From: Candidatus Bathyarchaeota archaeon
GTDB lineage: Archaea; Thermoproteota; Bathyarchaeia; Bathyarchaeales; Bathycorpusculaceae
Direction: 5' to 3'
Assembly (NCBI GenBank): GCA_026014665.1
Contig: JAOZHX010000008.1
Coordinates: forward strand, 124,001 to 188,000
Length of the DNA stretch: 64,000 nt
Below are positions 7,843-16,492 of this stretch, piece by piece; position 1 is the first letter of the stretch, and every line of letters begins with the position of its first letter. The position numbers were made by a program, and so were the translations under genes. Under the pieces are notes generated by a model that was given only the letters and a program-made list of their open reading frames with translations, was not told the DNA's origin and searched no databases.

Positions 7843-9399
7843 ATGGAAAGCCTAATTTCTAAAAACTACAAATACACGACTGGAAAGGACGTATGGCAAG
7901 AAAACTTGCACTTAGCGATTTATGCAGCAGACAAGATCCGAAGTACCTTAGGACCGAAAGGCGCATACAAATTGGTTGCTTACAACCGTGGTCCAGAACA
8001 GATTATGAAGGTTACCAAGGACGCAATCGTTGTTTTAGATGAATTATCGATTCAGTATCCATCAGCTGTTATAATCGCTGAGGCTGCCAAGATGCAAAGA
8101 GAAGAAGCTGGCGATGGAACAGCGACATTTGTCATCTTATTGTCGTCGTTGCTAAAGAAGGCTGATGAACTTTTATCACAAAAGATTCATCCTAACATAA
8201 TAATCCACGGGTACTTTTTAGCAGCAAACAAGGCATTGGAAATCATGGAAAAACAAGCTGTAGCCATGAACAATTCAGAAAGAGATATCCTGGATATAGT
8301 TGATTGTGGAAGAAACGTTCTAACGCCAAAGATACGATCGATGATTAGAGAAGCATACCAACTTGCGTTTTCTGATAGTGTCTTTGATAAAGAAAAAATT
8401 AGATTCTTTAAAGAATCTGGTGGTCACATAAACGATTTGAGCCTAATCAAGGGGGTTGTTCTAAAAAAGGAAAAAGCACATCCAAATATGCCGGATAGAC
8501 TCAAAGGTCTCAGGATAGCAATCACTACCCAAAGACTGGGAATCGACCGTTTGGAGCTTAAGATGCATGGCGAAGGACCTATTCCAGTGTGTCTGAATAT
8601 CAGCAGTCCGAAGCAGATACGAGAATACAAAGAAGCTGAAAATAAGCTAAAAACCGAATGTATAGAAAAATTGGTTGATTTAAAAGTGAACGTGCTTTTA
8701 TGCCAACAGCCACTTGAAGAAACACAAAAGGATATTCTGCTTGCACACGGAATTTTTGCTCTTGAAACTGTCGATAAAAAAGACATACAAGCAGTCGCTA
8801 GTGCTACGGGCGCCAAAACTGTTGGGACTCTTAAAGAACTCTCGGAAGAAGATTTGGGCATCGCGGAAGAACTTGTTAACAGCAAAATAGCATTCGAAAG
8901 AACAGTTGCGATTCAGGGCTGTAAGGGTTCAACTTTTTTGTTGAAAGGAAGTACACCTCAAATTATGGACGAACTTGAATCTGCAATAAGAAAAGGCATG
9001 GTTGTGCTGAAAATGTTTAGTGAAGACAACCGAGTTTTGCCTGGATGCGGAGCGGCAGAAACCCATATTGCGCAAGAACTAAAATATTATGCTAAAACTT
9101 TTTCCGGCAAGGAGCAAATTGCAATCGAATGCTTTAGCGAAGCCTTGATGGCTATTCCATGGTGTCTTGCAGAAAACAACGGATTGAACGCGGTGGATTT
9201 GATTCCTGAGTTGAGAAAATACCATTCAAATGGTTTTTGTAATTATGGCGTGGGTGAGCAAGGTTGCAGTGAAACGGTATGTTTAGAGCCACTTGGGATG
9301 AAACGTTCGGTTATAAGAAGAGCCTACGAGGTATCGTCGCTTATGCTGAGAATCGATGAGTTACTAGTTTCAAAGGAAATACCCAAATTTCATAGATAG
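7843..9399 (+). CDS. Divergent group II chaperonin (thermosome-family subunit)
   Basis: The 518-residue protein follows the TCP-1/thermosome plan: TLGPKG at 35-40 (phosphate-binding loop), VTKDAIVVL, AGDGTAT at about 89-95 with the ATPase Asp, GCGAAETHIAQEL in the lower equatorial domain, and LNAVDLIPEL with the second ATPase Asp near residue 450. The nucleotide site therefore looks intact. It is shorter than typical thermosome subunits (about 540-550). It lacks the Gly-Met-rich C-terminal tail that fills the central cavity, ending instead in KEIPKFHR, and the usual RGMDK after the P-loop reads AYKLV. It is probably a specialised paralogue rather than the main chaperonin. It overlaps the convergent gene at 9370 by 30 bases. 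Confidence 0.85.
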   Translation: MESLISKNYKYTTGKDVWQENLHLAIYAADKIRSTLGPKGAYKLVAYNRGPEQIMKVTKDAIVVLDELSIQYPSAVIIAEAAKMQREEAGDGTATFVILLSSLLKKADELLSQKIHPNIIIHGYFLAANKALEIMEKQAVAMNNSERDILDIVDCGRNVLTPKIRSMIREAYQLAFSDSVFDKEKIRFFKESGGHINDLSLIKGVVLKKEKAHPNMPDRLKGLRIAITTQRLGIDRLELKMHGEGPIPVCLNISSPKQIREYKEAENKLKTECIEKLVDLKVNVLLCQQPLEETQKDILLAHGIFALETVDKKDIQAVASATGAKTVGTLKELSEEDLGIAEELVNSKIAFERTVAIQGCKGSTFLLKGSTPQIMDELESAIRKGMVVLKMFSEDNRVLPGCGAAETHIAQELKYYAKTFSGKEQIAIECFSEALMAIPWCLAENNGLNAVDLIPELRKYHSNGFCNYGVGEQGCSETVCLEPLGMKRSVIRRAYEVSSLMLRIDELLVSKEIPKFHR

Positions 9400-9882
9400 T
9401 TGGGCAAGCTGCATGGGCATAGAAATAGACAACAATCCCAACATATCCAAATACAAAATACCCCCTAACACTATGCTGACCACCCAAAGCACCGCTGTCC
9501 AGCGCATCCAATGCTTGGTTTTTTTAGGTAAATCCCCGAGAGCGTAAATCAAACCTAAAGCAATGGTGGGCACTCCCATTATGCCATGAATGATTGTGAA
9601 GATGGAGAGAGAGGAATAGAATTCAACATCGGGATCGATGTAGAAGCGGAAAGCCGAGGGTAGCATCACTAAGAAAATCGCAATGCATGCTAAGACAATT
9701 GCCACAGACATGCTCCACCTGTGCAGTTTGAGGCCGTCTTTGTTTTTTGCTAATAAGCCATAACCTACGCCTAATAAGAGGGTTCCTAAAACAACAAGCA
9801 TCAACGTCAACGTAGCTTGAGATATCTCAACGGGTGTTCCAACATGCAAAGCTATTAGCATCGGTAACCGGTTAAAAACCAA
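9370..9882 (-). CDS. DUF420-like multi-helix membrane protein beside the oxidase cluster
   Basis: The 170-residue protein has four to five transmembrane helices with His residues placed at helix ends: LHRWSM, TIIHGIMG and KHWMRW. This resembles the DUF420 family and cytochrome-oxidase-associated small membrane proteins, which also keep conserved His. It lies just upstream of, and divergent from, the respiratory oxidase cluster starting at 10089. A role in haem or copper handling or assembly of the oxidase is inferred from position only. Its last codons overlap the end of the chaperonin gene on the other strand. Confidence 0.55.
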   Translation of the reverse strand: MVFNRLPMLIALHVGTPVEISQATLTLMLVVLGTLLLGVGYGLLAKNKDGLKLHRWSMSVAIVLACIAIFLVMLPSAFRFYIDPDVEFYSSLSIFTIIHGIMGVPTIALGLIYALGDLPKKTKHWMRWTAVLWVVSIVLGGILYLDMLGLLSISMPMQLAQLSMKFGYFL

Positions 9883-10088
9883 AATAAGACCCTGCTATGT
9901 AGAGGTAGAATGTTTTTTATAAACATTGACTTCAAGTTCAGGCTGGCGACGTTGACTTTAAGGAAGAAAATTCCGTGGTTTTACTTGCTTGGTTTGTTGT
10001 GGTTGTATGCTTATAGCCACATATGTTTAAACTCAAGTTTCCGTTAGCTTTGAAATGTAAACAATATTTTTGAAGGTGCCAGAGATAA

Positions 10089-10565
10089 ATGTCAAGTAAA
10101 AGCAGAAGAGGTTTGTATGCTGCAATAATCATCATCGTAATAATCATAATAGTGGTAGGAGTTTACGTCGCACTAACCTACAAACCAAGCTCAACACCGA
10201 GCGCTGGCGCAATACAAGTAACGCTCTATGCAGGCGAAGTAAGCTCAACAACATACGGCTTTGGAAACACATCTACCAGCATAACCTCACCAGGACCAAC
10301 CTTAACTTTTAAGCAAGGTCAAGAATACACTGTAACAGTACATAACGATGGAGCTCTGCCTCATTCATGGGAAATAAATACGCAAAACAGCACAAGCGGC
10401 CAAGTGCTCTTTAACTCTGAAATAAACCCCGGAACGTACATTTCGCCTGGGCAGTCTGGTTCAGTTACTTTTACACCCACCCAAACGGGCAACTTCTATT
10501 ACATCTGTCCGGTTCCTGGACACGCTGAATTGGGAATGTGGGGAAACGTAGTAGTTACTCCATAG
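10089..10565 (+). CDS. Membrane-anchored blue copper protein (cupredoxin), copy 1
   Basis: The 158-residue protein has one N-terminal helix (about 10-30) and an extracellular cupredoxin domain. The type 1 copper ligands are visible: His in ALPHSWEI, then Cys, His and Met in YYICPVPGHAELGM. These proteins carry single electrons. Position directly ahead of the CuA oxidase subunit, with a second copy four genes later, makes them the likely electron donors to the oxidase in place of cytochrome c, as halocyanin and sulfocyanin do in other archaea. The inserted YGFGNTSTSITSPGPTL is shared with the paralogue at 13937. Confidence 0.88.
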   Translation: MSSKSRRGLYAAIIIIVIIIIVVGVYVALTYKPSSTPSAGAIQVTLYAGEVSSTTYGFGNTSTSITSPGPTLTFKQGQEYTVTVHNDGALPHSWEINTQNSTSGQVLFNSEINPGTYISPGQSGSVTFTPTQTGNFYYICPVPGHAELGMWGNVVVTP

Positions 10566-10650
10566 CAAAGGCATACTGCTCGCACTTCAATAACACCCTT
10601 TTTTCAAGAGTTGCATTATCAAGTTTTCAATTTTTAAAAGGTAAAAATTT

Positions 10651-11322
10651 ATGTCTCAACAAGCGCTGCCTCCTTCAGCTGTAGACTGGAACAACTTCTT
10701 CAACTTAACATCCTACATTGGTTTGATAGCTGCGGCACTTGTTATTGGTTTAATGGTGTACTGGGCAATAAACAATCGATACAGGAAAGGCAGACCAGTA
10801 ACCGCCTGGCAAGGATTAGGGCGTGCGCCTGCTCGAGAAGCTGTAACCTTCGCAGCCATCTCCACCATTCTGCTATTCGGATTAGCGGTGGGGTCTTATC
10901 GGTTAAACACGTACCTTCAGTATCCTCCACCCATATCTGAATCCCTAGTAATCGATGTCACGGCTTTTCAATGGGCCTTCAGTTTTCATTATCCAAACAA
11001 CGTGACCACCCTCGATGAGTGCCGAATTCCAACCGGACAACCAATCATCTTTAACGTTACGAGCTCTGATGTCATGCACAATTTTGGTTTGCCCGATTTT
11101 AAAGTCAAGATTGACGCTATACCTGGAAGATACAATATCCTGTGGATAACTGCCCCAACCATGCCTGATAACTCCACGATGACCTACCAGATAAGATGTT
11201 ACGAATTGTGCGGGGTTGGGCACACTTACATGATTGCCAGCCTCATCGCGATGCCGCCTTCAGAGTTTAACCAGTGGTTGAATAGTCAAACCTCAAGCAT
11301 GAACATGACGGGAGGAAGCTGA
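10651..11322 (+). CDS. coxB: Heme-copper oxidase subunit II with CuA site
   Basis: The 223-residue protein has two N-terminal transmembrane helices (about 18-40 and 63-85) and an extracellular cupredoxin domain. All CuA ligands are present: His143 in DVMHNFGLP, and Cys183, Glu185, Cys187, His191 and Met194 in CYELCGVGHTYM. FKVKIDAIPGR is the conserved stretch after the first His. The CuA centre accepts electrons and passes them to the haem of subunit I. Its stop codon abuts the ATG of the subunit I/III fusion, showing translational coupling. No cytochrome c domain is fused to it. Confidence 0.94.
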   Translation: MSQQALPPSAVDWNNFFNLTSYIGLIAAALVIGLMVYWAINNRYRKGRPVTAWQGLGRAPAREAVTFAAISTILLFGLAVGSYRLNTYLQYPPPISESLVIDVTAFQWAFSFHYPNNVTTLDECRIPTGQPIIFNVTSSDVMHNFGLPDFKVKIDAIPGRYNILWITAPTMPDNSTMTYQIRCYELCGVGHTYMIASLIAMPPSEFNQWLNSQTSSMNMTGGS

Positions 11323-13656
11323 ATGGCTTATCAGGGCTTTTCGATTAAAAGGTGGTTAACCACCACAGACCACAAAGACATTGGCATCCTCTACATTGTC
11401 ACGTCAATCTATTTCATTATCGTTGGCGGTTCCCTTGCAGAACTCGTCAGAATCCAATTGGCTGTACCGAGCAATTCCCTTTTAGTCCCAGCAACTTATG
11501 AGCAGACCGTTACATTGCATGGGTTAATAATGATTCTATGGTTTCTTTCGCCGCTTGGAGTTGGCTTAGCAAACTATTTTGTTCCAAAGCAGATTGGCGC
11601 CAAGGACATGTCTTTCCCACGCTTAAACGCCATGAGCTATTGGCTGTATCTTTTCAGTGGCGTTTTGCTTTTGAGTACACTTTTTCTTCCAGGCGGAGGC
11701 GCCGGCACAGGCTGGACGCTTTATGCTCCGCTCAACACGTCACTCTACAGTCCTCAGCCTGGGGTAACGCTTGCAGCTTTGGCGTTTGCTATGCTGGCGG
11801 TTTCAGTTACTATTTCTTCAATAAACTTCATCACAACGATATTAAGGGCAAGAGCCAAGGGGGTTACATGGCGGCGCCTGCCTGCCTTTACTTGGTCCAT
11901 ACTCATGACCAACATCCTTATGCTCTTTGCTTTTCCGCCAATAGCCGCCGCACTTGTTTTGCTTACAACAGATAGAGTTCTTGGAACAGTCTTCTTTTCT
12001 TCGTTTGAAGGCGGCTCTATTCTTTGGGCTCAACTTTTCTGGTTTTTTGGGCATCCCGAAGTCTACATTGTCGCGCTTCCTGCGTTGGGAATCATGGCTG
12101 AGGTTCTGGTTACTTTTGCTCAAAGACCACTTTTTGGAAAAACATTGTTCGTAATTGAATTATCGGCTGTTACTGCTTTAAGCATTGGTGTTTGGATTCA
12201 CCATATGTTCATGACCGGCATAGGGTTCGATGTAAGAGAAGCCTTTTCTTTGACAACGCTGGCCATTTCTGTTCCATTCGAAGGCTTAGTACTCAACTTG
12301 GTGTTGACGCTACGCAAAGGCACCATAAAGTTGACAACCCCCATGTTGTACGCTTTAGGCGGAATATTCTTCGTAATTTTAGGCGGCATCACAGGTGTGT
12401 TTCAAGGATTCATAGTGCTTGACTATCTCTTCCATGGGTCTTATTGGGTTGTAGGTCACTTTCACTATGTCATGGTTGGAACCGCCATTTTTGGCCTCGT
12501 TGCAGCTCTTTATTACTGGTTCCCCAAGATAACCAATAAAATGTATAATGAAAAGCGCGGTAAAATCCTGTTTTTCATCTCGTTTATCGGATTTAACATA
12601 CTGTACTTCCCGTATTTCTTTTTAGCAGATATGCCCAGAAGAATCGAAAGCTACGCCGCGAACCCTCAATGGTGGCCCTTCAACCTCACCGCTACGATAG
12701 GCGCTTTAATCTTTGGACCTGCGCTTCTTCTAACGTTTGCAAACCTGATTCAGGGCTACAGAAAAGGAAAAGGTGCCGAAGCTAACCCCTGGGGGGCACG
12801 GGAAACTGAGTGGACAGGCAACTTTACCGGTGCCGCTCAAGCGGAAGAAGGAGTTGCAGCTGACTCCCAAAAGGAAGTGTCGAGAATGGAGGAAAATTCA
12901 CCCGTAGAGAAGAGCAGGTTTACTTACTTGCCTGTCACCATATCCGTTGGAGCCGCCGTGTTCTTGACTGGTTTTGTGCTTTTCTGGCCTGTAGCAGTAA
13001 TGGGGTTAGGCGTAATTTTGGCGGCGATTATCCAGTGGTTCAAGGATGACGTACGTGACAAATACGCGGTTGTTAAAGAGGCAATCGGGGAGAATTGGCC
13101 TTTCAATTCGGTTTCAAAAGAGAAAGTTGGCGTATGGATCTTCCTTGTTTCTGAAGTTGTGCTGTTTGGTTCCCTGCTCACAGCTTACATTTACGTCAGG
13201 TTAAGAAGCCCAGTGTGGCCTGCAGCCGCTCAAGTTCACAACATCACGATAGGCACAACTAACACGTTAATTCTGTTAACAAGCAGTCTCGCCATGATAC
13301 TTGCCCTGCAAGCCATCAGAAGCGGGAGTCTTAGGGGGTTAAAATCTGGACTCATAGGCGCTTTCACGCTTGGCACTGCATTCTTAGCAGTCAAATTGGG
13401 CGTCGAGTGGCCTTTGGAAATCGCCAATGGCTTTGTGATTAGCGGGGGGTTAGCGCCCTCATCATATTTCACTTTGATGGGCGTCCATGCTTTGCATGTT
13501 GGAGTAGGCTTAGCAGGCATGACCTACTTGATAGCTAAAGCTTTTTCTGGAAGGTTCACAGCGCAATCCCACACGTCGGTTGAGCTTTTGGGTCTTTACT
13601 GGGCTTTTGTTGATATTGTATGGTTGATTTTGTTTCCGCTTTTTTACTTGGTTTAG
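11323..13656 (+). CDS. Heme-copper oxidase subunit I fused to subunit III (A1-type)
   Basis: A 777-residue fusion. Residues 1-470 are subunit I: His66 and His379 for the low-spin haem, His244/293/294 for CuB, His381 for the high-spin haem, and Tyr248 in GHPEVY for the His-Tyr crosslink. Proton channel residues Asp95 and Asn102 (D channel), Glu246 (A1 type) and Lys336 (K channel) are visible. After a hydrophilic linker (about 470-530) comes the subunit III part (WIFLVSEVVLFG, HALHVGVGLAG). Fused I+III genes are known in Thermus caa3 and some archaea. The Mg-ligand Asp that normally follows His371 is Gly here (HGSYWVVGHFHY). The enzyme reduces oxygen to water and pumps protons. Confidence 0.94.
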   Translation: MAYQGFSIKRWLTTTDHKDIGILYIVTSIYFIIVGGSLAELVRIQLAVPSNSLLVPATYEQTVTLHGLIMILWFLSPLGVGLANYFVPKQIGAKDMSFPRLNAMSYWLYLFSGVLLLSTLFLPGGGAGTGWTLYAPLNTSLYSPQPGVTLAALAFAMLAVSVTISSINFITTILRARAKGVTWRRLPAFTWSILMTNILMLFAFPPIAAALVLLTTDRVLGTVFFSSFEGGSILWAQLFWFFGHPEVYIVALPALGIMAEVLVTFAQRPLFGKTLFVIELSAVTALSIGVWIHHMFMTGIGFDVREAFSLTTLAISVPFEGLVLNLVLTLRKGTIKLTTPMLYALGGIFFVILGGITGVFQGFIVLDYLFHGSYWVVGHFHYVMVGTAIFGLVAALYYWFPKITNKMYNEKRGKILFFISFIGFNILYFPYFFLADMPRRIESYAANPQWWPFNLTATIGALIFGPALLLTFANLIQGYRKGKGAEANPWGARETEWTGNFTGAAQAEEGVAADSQKEVSRMEENSPVEKSRFTYLPVTISVGAAVFLTGFVLFWPVAVMGLGVILAAIIQWFKDDVRDKYAVVKEAIGENWPFNSVSKEKVGVWIFLVSEVVLFGSLLTAYIYVRLRSPVWPAAAQVHNITIGTTNTLILLTSSLAMILALQAIRSGSLRGLKSGLIGAFTLGTAFLAVKLGVEWPLEIANGFVISGGLAPSSYFTLMGVHALHVGVGLAGMTYLIAKAFSGRFTAQSHTSVELLGLYWAFVDIVWLILFPLFYLV

Positions 13657-13666
13657 GTGATTGAAA

Positions 13667-13930
13667 ATGAATAGAATCTTCGTTTATGTTCTCGTTTGGG
13701 CAGTAATGGTAGCGGGAACACTACTACAAGTTGTAATCTTCAACTCTTCAGCAACTGCGAACCTTAAAAACTTAGGCGTAGTAGCCATCGCTGTAGCAGA
13801 AATTCTTTTAGCCGCCACCTTTTACCTCAACCTTCGTTACGAACCAAAAATTCTTGCGCTTTTCCCCATATTGGCAATTTTGGCTGTTGTCGTATTCATA
13901 ACCGCTGCAACATTAGCGGTGGGGATGTGA
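13667..13930 (+). CDS. Cytochrome oxidase subunit IV-like small membrane protein
   Basis: The 87-residue protein has three hydrophobic helices (about 3-22, 32-52 and 59-85), the pattern of prokaryotic oxidase subunit IV. FYLNLRYEPK between helices 2 and 3 corresponds to the FMHL-type loop of that family. It lies 10 bases after the oxidase subunit I/III gene and 6 bases before the second cupredoxin gene, so it belongs to the operon. The ATG at 13667 is preferred over a TTG two codons earlier because a GGTGA ribosome-binding site sits at the right distance. The role is assembly or stabilisation of the oxidase. Confidence 0.72.
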   Translation: MNRIFVYVLVWAVMVAGTLLQVVIFNSSATANLKNLGVVAIAVAEILLAATFYLNLRYEPKILALFPILAILAVVVFITAATLAVGM

Positions 13931-13936
13931 AGGAAA

Positions 13937-14437
13937 ATGGTTAGTGCTAACGTTAAGTTAGGCATAATTGTTGCACTTGCTGGTATCTTGTACTTTGCAG
14001 CTTTGTCGATGCTGGTTTTTCCCATTCAGCCTCCTCTGATAACATCTACAACGCCGCCGAGCGCTACTCCCACCGTATCAGTTACCCTTTATGCGGGAGA
14101 GATATCCGCTACCAAGTATGGGTTTGGATTGAGCGCAGACAACCTCACTTCGCCAGGGCCAACTTTAAGGTTCAAAACATCAGATGTGGTAAACCTGACT
14201 CTTGTTAACGCTGGGCAAATTCCGCATGCCTTCGCGTTGACAAATGCGCCGAAAACTGGAGCTACAATCCTCTTCAACGCTGCAATTGCTTCAGCCTCAA
14301 ATCCCATTGAACCTGGACAGAGCAGTTCAGTGATTTTCTCTCCGAATGTTCCCAGCCAAACAGACTACTATATTTGCCCTGTCCCTGGGCATGCTGAGTT
14401 AGGAATGTATGGCTCAGTAATAGTAACCGTTGGATAG
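13937..14437 (+). CDS. Membrane-anchored blue copper protein (cupredoxin), copy 2
   Basis: The 166-residue protein has an N-terminal helix (about 8-27), a Thr/Pro linker and a cupredoxin domain with the same ligand set as the copy at 10089: His in IPHAFAL and Cys/His/Met in YYICPVPGHAELGM. The two share SVTLYAGE/QVTLYAGE, a YGFG turn and LTSPGPTLRF, so they are recent paralogues. It lies inside the oxidase operon between subunit IV and heme O synthase. Two donors may have different redox potentials or serve different upstream complexes; that is inference. Confidence 0.87.
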   Translation: MVSANVKLGIIVALAGILYFAALSMLVFPIQPPLITSTTPPSATPTVSVTLYAGEISATKYGFGLSADNLTSPGPTLRFKTSDVVNLTLVNAGQIPHAFALTNAPKTGATILFNAAIASASNPIEPGQSSSVIFSPNVPSQTDYYICPVPGHAELGMYGSVIVTVG

Positions 14438-14455
14438 AAAGAAGCGATGGTTTGA

Positions 14456-15322
14456 ATGGATAAGACATTTAAGTATTATTTGGAGTTGACAAAGCCCAAG
14501 GTAACCCTGCTAAACTTGCTAGTAGCCATAACATGCTTCGTTCTTGCCTCTTTCCCAACAGTCGACTGCTTAAAGCTTGCAGTCTTCTCCATCGTAGGCT
14601 ACTTGGCCGCTGGAGGTTGCGGTGTCTTAAACAGCGTGTACGATAACGATATTGATAGGCTCATGGCGCGTACCTCAAAAAGAGCTATCCCAGCGGGCAA
14701 CGTCACTTCAAGAAGCGCGATGCTTTTTGGAGTGTTCTTAACCCTATCAAGCCTTGTCGCCTCATACCTGTTATTCAACGCGTTAACTGCTCTAATGGTT
14801 AGTTTGGGAATGGCGTTTTACCTCTTGGTGTATACTGTTTGGCTTAAACGTAAAAGTCCATGGAACGTTGTGATAGGTGGTCTTGCAGGTTGCTTTGCTG
14901 CTTTTTCAGGGTGGAGTGCTGCCGTTGACGCCTTGAGTCTGACGCCATTGCTTATTGCAGCCTTGGATTTTCTTTGGACACCTGGGCATCTTTGGGGTTT
15001 AGCGATTAAAAAAATGAAAGAATACCAAGGAGCAGGTGTTCCCATGCTGCCTGTGGCAGTTGGCAAAACGAAGGCGTCTAAAATTGTCTTTTGGATGAAT
15101 GCGTCGACGGTTGTTTTTTCGTTTCTTCTTCCTTTTTTTGGCTTTTCAGGAATGCTATACTTAGCTGTTGCCATGTTTGCTGGGGCTTTTTTTATTGTTC
15201 AAAGTCTAAGATTGCTTACTTTTCCTGATGAAGAACGAGGGTTGAAGGTTTTTCTGGCGTCTATGCCTTACTTGGCCTGTTTGATGCTTGGTTTGATCGC
15301 TGACAAAGTTTTCTTGCTTTAG
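14456..15322 (+). CDS. ctaB: Protoheme IX farnesyltransferase (heme O synthase)
   Basis: The 288-residue UbiA-family prenyltransferase has about nine transmembrane helices. The first Asp-rich motif is NSVYDNDIDRLMARTSKRAIP (Mg-pyrophosphate binding) and the heme O synthase signature is FLWTPGHLWGLAIKK. It attaches a farnesyl group to haem b to make haem O, needed by the neighbouring oxidase. It is the last gene of the cluster, 18 bases after the second cupredoxin. No heme A synthase (CtaA) gene is seen in the window, so whether the oxidase uses haem O or A cannot be told from this segment. Confidence 0.92.
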   Translation: MDKTFKYYLELTKPKVTLLNLLVAITCFVLASFPTVDCLKLAVFSIVGYLAAGGCGVLNSVYDNDIDRLMARTSKRAIPAGNVTSRSAMLFGVFLTLSSLVASYLLFNALTALMVSLGMAFYLLVYTVWLKRKSPWNVVIGGLAGCFAAFSGWSAAVDALSLTPLLIAALDFLWTPGHLWGLAIKKMKEYQGAGVPMLPVAVGKTKASKIVFWMNASTVVFSFLLPFFGFSGMLYLAVAMFAGAFFIVQSLRLLTFPDEERGLKVFLASMPYLACLMLGLIADKVFLL

Positions 15323-15340
15323 TTTTCCACCCATTTAATT

Positions 15341-15916
15341 TTAGAAGAACGAACGGTTCTTTGTTTTGGTTTTGTAAGCGCTTGCAATAATGTTCATTTG
15401 CCGCTTGATTTTTTCAGCTCTGTCAGTCCAGCCCAAACGCTGGTACATTTCATACTTTACCGATAGAGGAACTACATAGGTTTTCTTGTTAACGATGTAC
15501 ACGGTGTCAGGGGTAAACTCGAACTTATCGCCCCAATCCCAGTCATCAACCTTGAATTGCAGGCCTCCATGAACCTTCACCTTTACGCCTTCGACATCAA
15601 ACTCGAAGTAGTGGCTTCTAACGTAAACAGGGTACTCTTTGTCCTTAATCAACGCGTCTCTTGGAAGACGCTGGACACGGTAAGCAACTTTTTCAGGATT
15701 AAACGCTTCTACTGCGCTGTGGATTTGGTTTGCTCCTTCTTTTGAGGTTACGATTTCTATGCAATCAGGCTCTAACTTTACTGTCCTTAAAGCTTCTGCC
15801 AGATCACCGCTTACTGCCCAATCAATGCTTTTGCCTTCAAGCTTTTCATGCAGTTTCAACAGTGCAATAACGTAACGGGGTGGGATAACGATAAGGTAAG
15901 GATTCTGGTTTACCAT
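15341..15916 (-). CDS. Nucleotidyltransferase-fold-like protein, uncharacterised
   Basis: The 191-residue soluble protein contains IDWAVSGDLAEALRTVKLEPDCIEIVTS, cited here for its pattern: it resembles the core of minimal nucleotidyltransferases (a Gly-Ser/Asp loop followed by an acidic strand). Here the GS turn reads SGD, and later DVEGVKVKVHG could give the third acidic position. The second half (PDTVYIVNKKTYVVPLS) fits the helper strand seen in such proteins. The C-terminus is basic. It might add nucleotides to a small molecule or protein, or be an inactive relative; no partner gene is adjacent. It is convergent with ctaB. Confidence 0.5.
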   Translation of the reverse strand: MVNQNPYLIVIPPRYVIALLKLHEKLEGKSIDWAVSGDLAEALRTVKLEPDCIEIVTSKEGANQIHSAVEAFNPEKVAYRVQRLPRDALIKDKEYPVYVRSHYFEFDVEGVKVKVHGGLQFKVDDWDWGDKFEFTPDTVYIVNKKTYVVPLSVKYEMYQRLGWTDRAEKIKRQMNIIASAYKTKTKNRSFF

Positions 15917-16171
15917 AACTTTTCACCTATTCTCTAATAGTTAGGGAAAATTTCTGAGAAATTCACGGCTTACTGTATTCGGTTAAGCTGGCAAATGGAT
16001 TTAAGCGTTCCGATTTTCAGTTCACTTAGCCCCTTTAAATAGTGTCTAACTGTTTTTTTGCCATGAAAGGTCACTTCACATTTACTTAAAGAGGTACATC
16101 GGGTTAGCTTGTGATTGGAAAGCGGTAGCCACAAATGCTAAAATACCCCAAAAAATGGAGTTTTAGCAGAA

Positions 16172-16474
16172 GTGATTTTTTTGACCGAACATTTGGAACA
16201 GCATCTCAACCAGTTGAGAACTCAATGGCGATTTGTCTTCATAGGGTCCTTGGTTGGTTTTAGTGCGATTATGATTCGAATTATCTATTTGGTCTTCACT
16301 AATCAGCTTCCTCAAACAATCGGAGCAGACATCGTAGAAATAGTGTTAAGCGCAATTCCCTTGATTGTCTTCTTATTTTTTCTGCATGTTGCAATCGTCG
16401 AATACGAGGACATCCGTGAAGAAATCAAAAGGTTACATGAAGAACTCGGAAAAGAAATGGTACATGCAAACTAG
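16172..16474 (+). CDS. Small membrane protein, two helices with charged ends
   Basis: The 100-residue protein has an N-terminal amphipathic segment (LTEHLEQHLNQLRTQW), two hydrophobic helices (about 22-44 and 52-72) and a charged C-terminal helix likely to form a coiled coil (EYEDIREEIKRLHEELGKE). The GTG start is the first in frame after an in-frame stop. I recognise no family. It is convergent with the GMC oxidoreductase gene, with only 18 bases between them. Upstream CCCTTTAAATAG at about 16029-16040 could be its TATA box, although that is far (130 bases). Confidence 0.5.
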   Translation: MIFLTEHLEQHLNQLRTQWRFVFIGSLVGFSAIMIRIIYLVFTNQLPQTIGADIVEIVLSAIPLIVFLFFLHVAIVEYEDIREEIKRLHEELGKEMVHAN

Positions 16475-16492
16475 CCTGCAAAAGCCTTTCGG

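Noticed and set aside
8424..8885. A 153-residue leftward frame inside the chaperonin gene
   Set aside because: The + strand protein has a clear chaperonin sequence throughout; the other frame is Ser/Leu-rich chance coding.
11538..12422. Several open frames of 66-145 residues within the oxidase subunit I gene
   Set aside because: Subunit I is continuous with all ligands; the others have no start signals.
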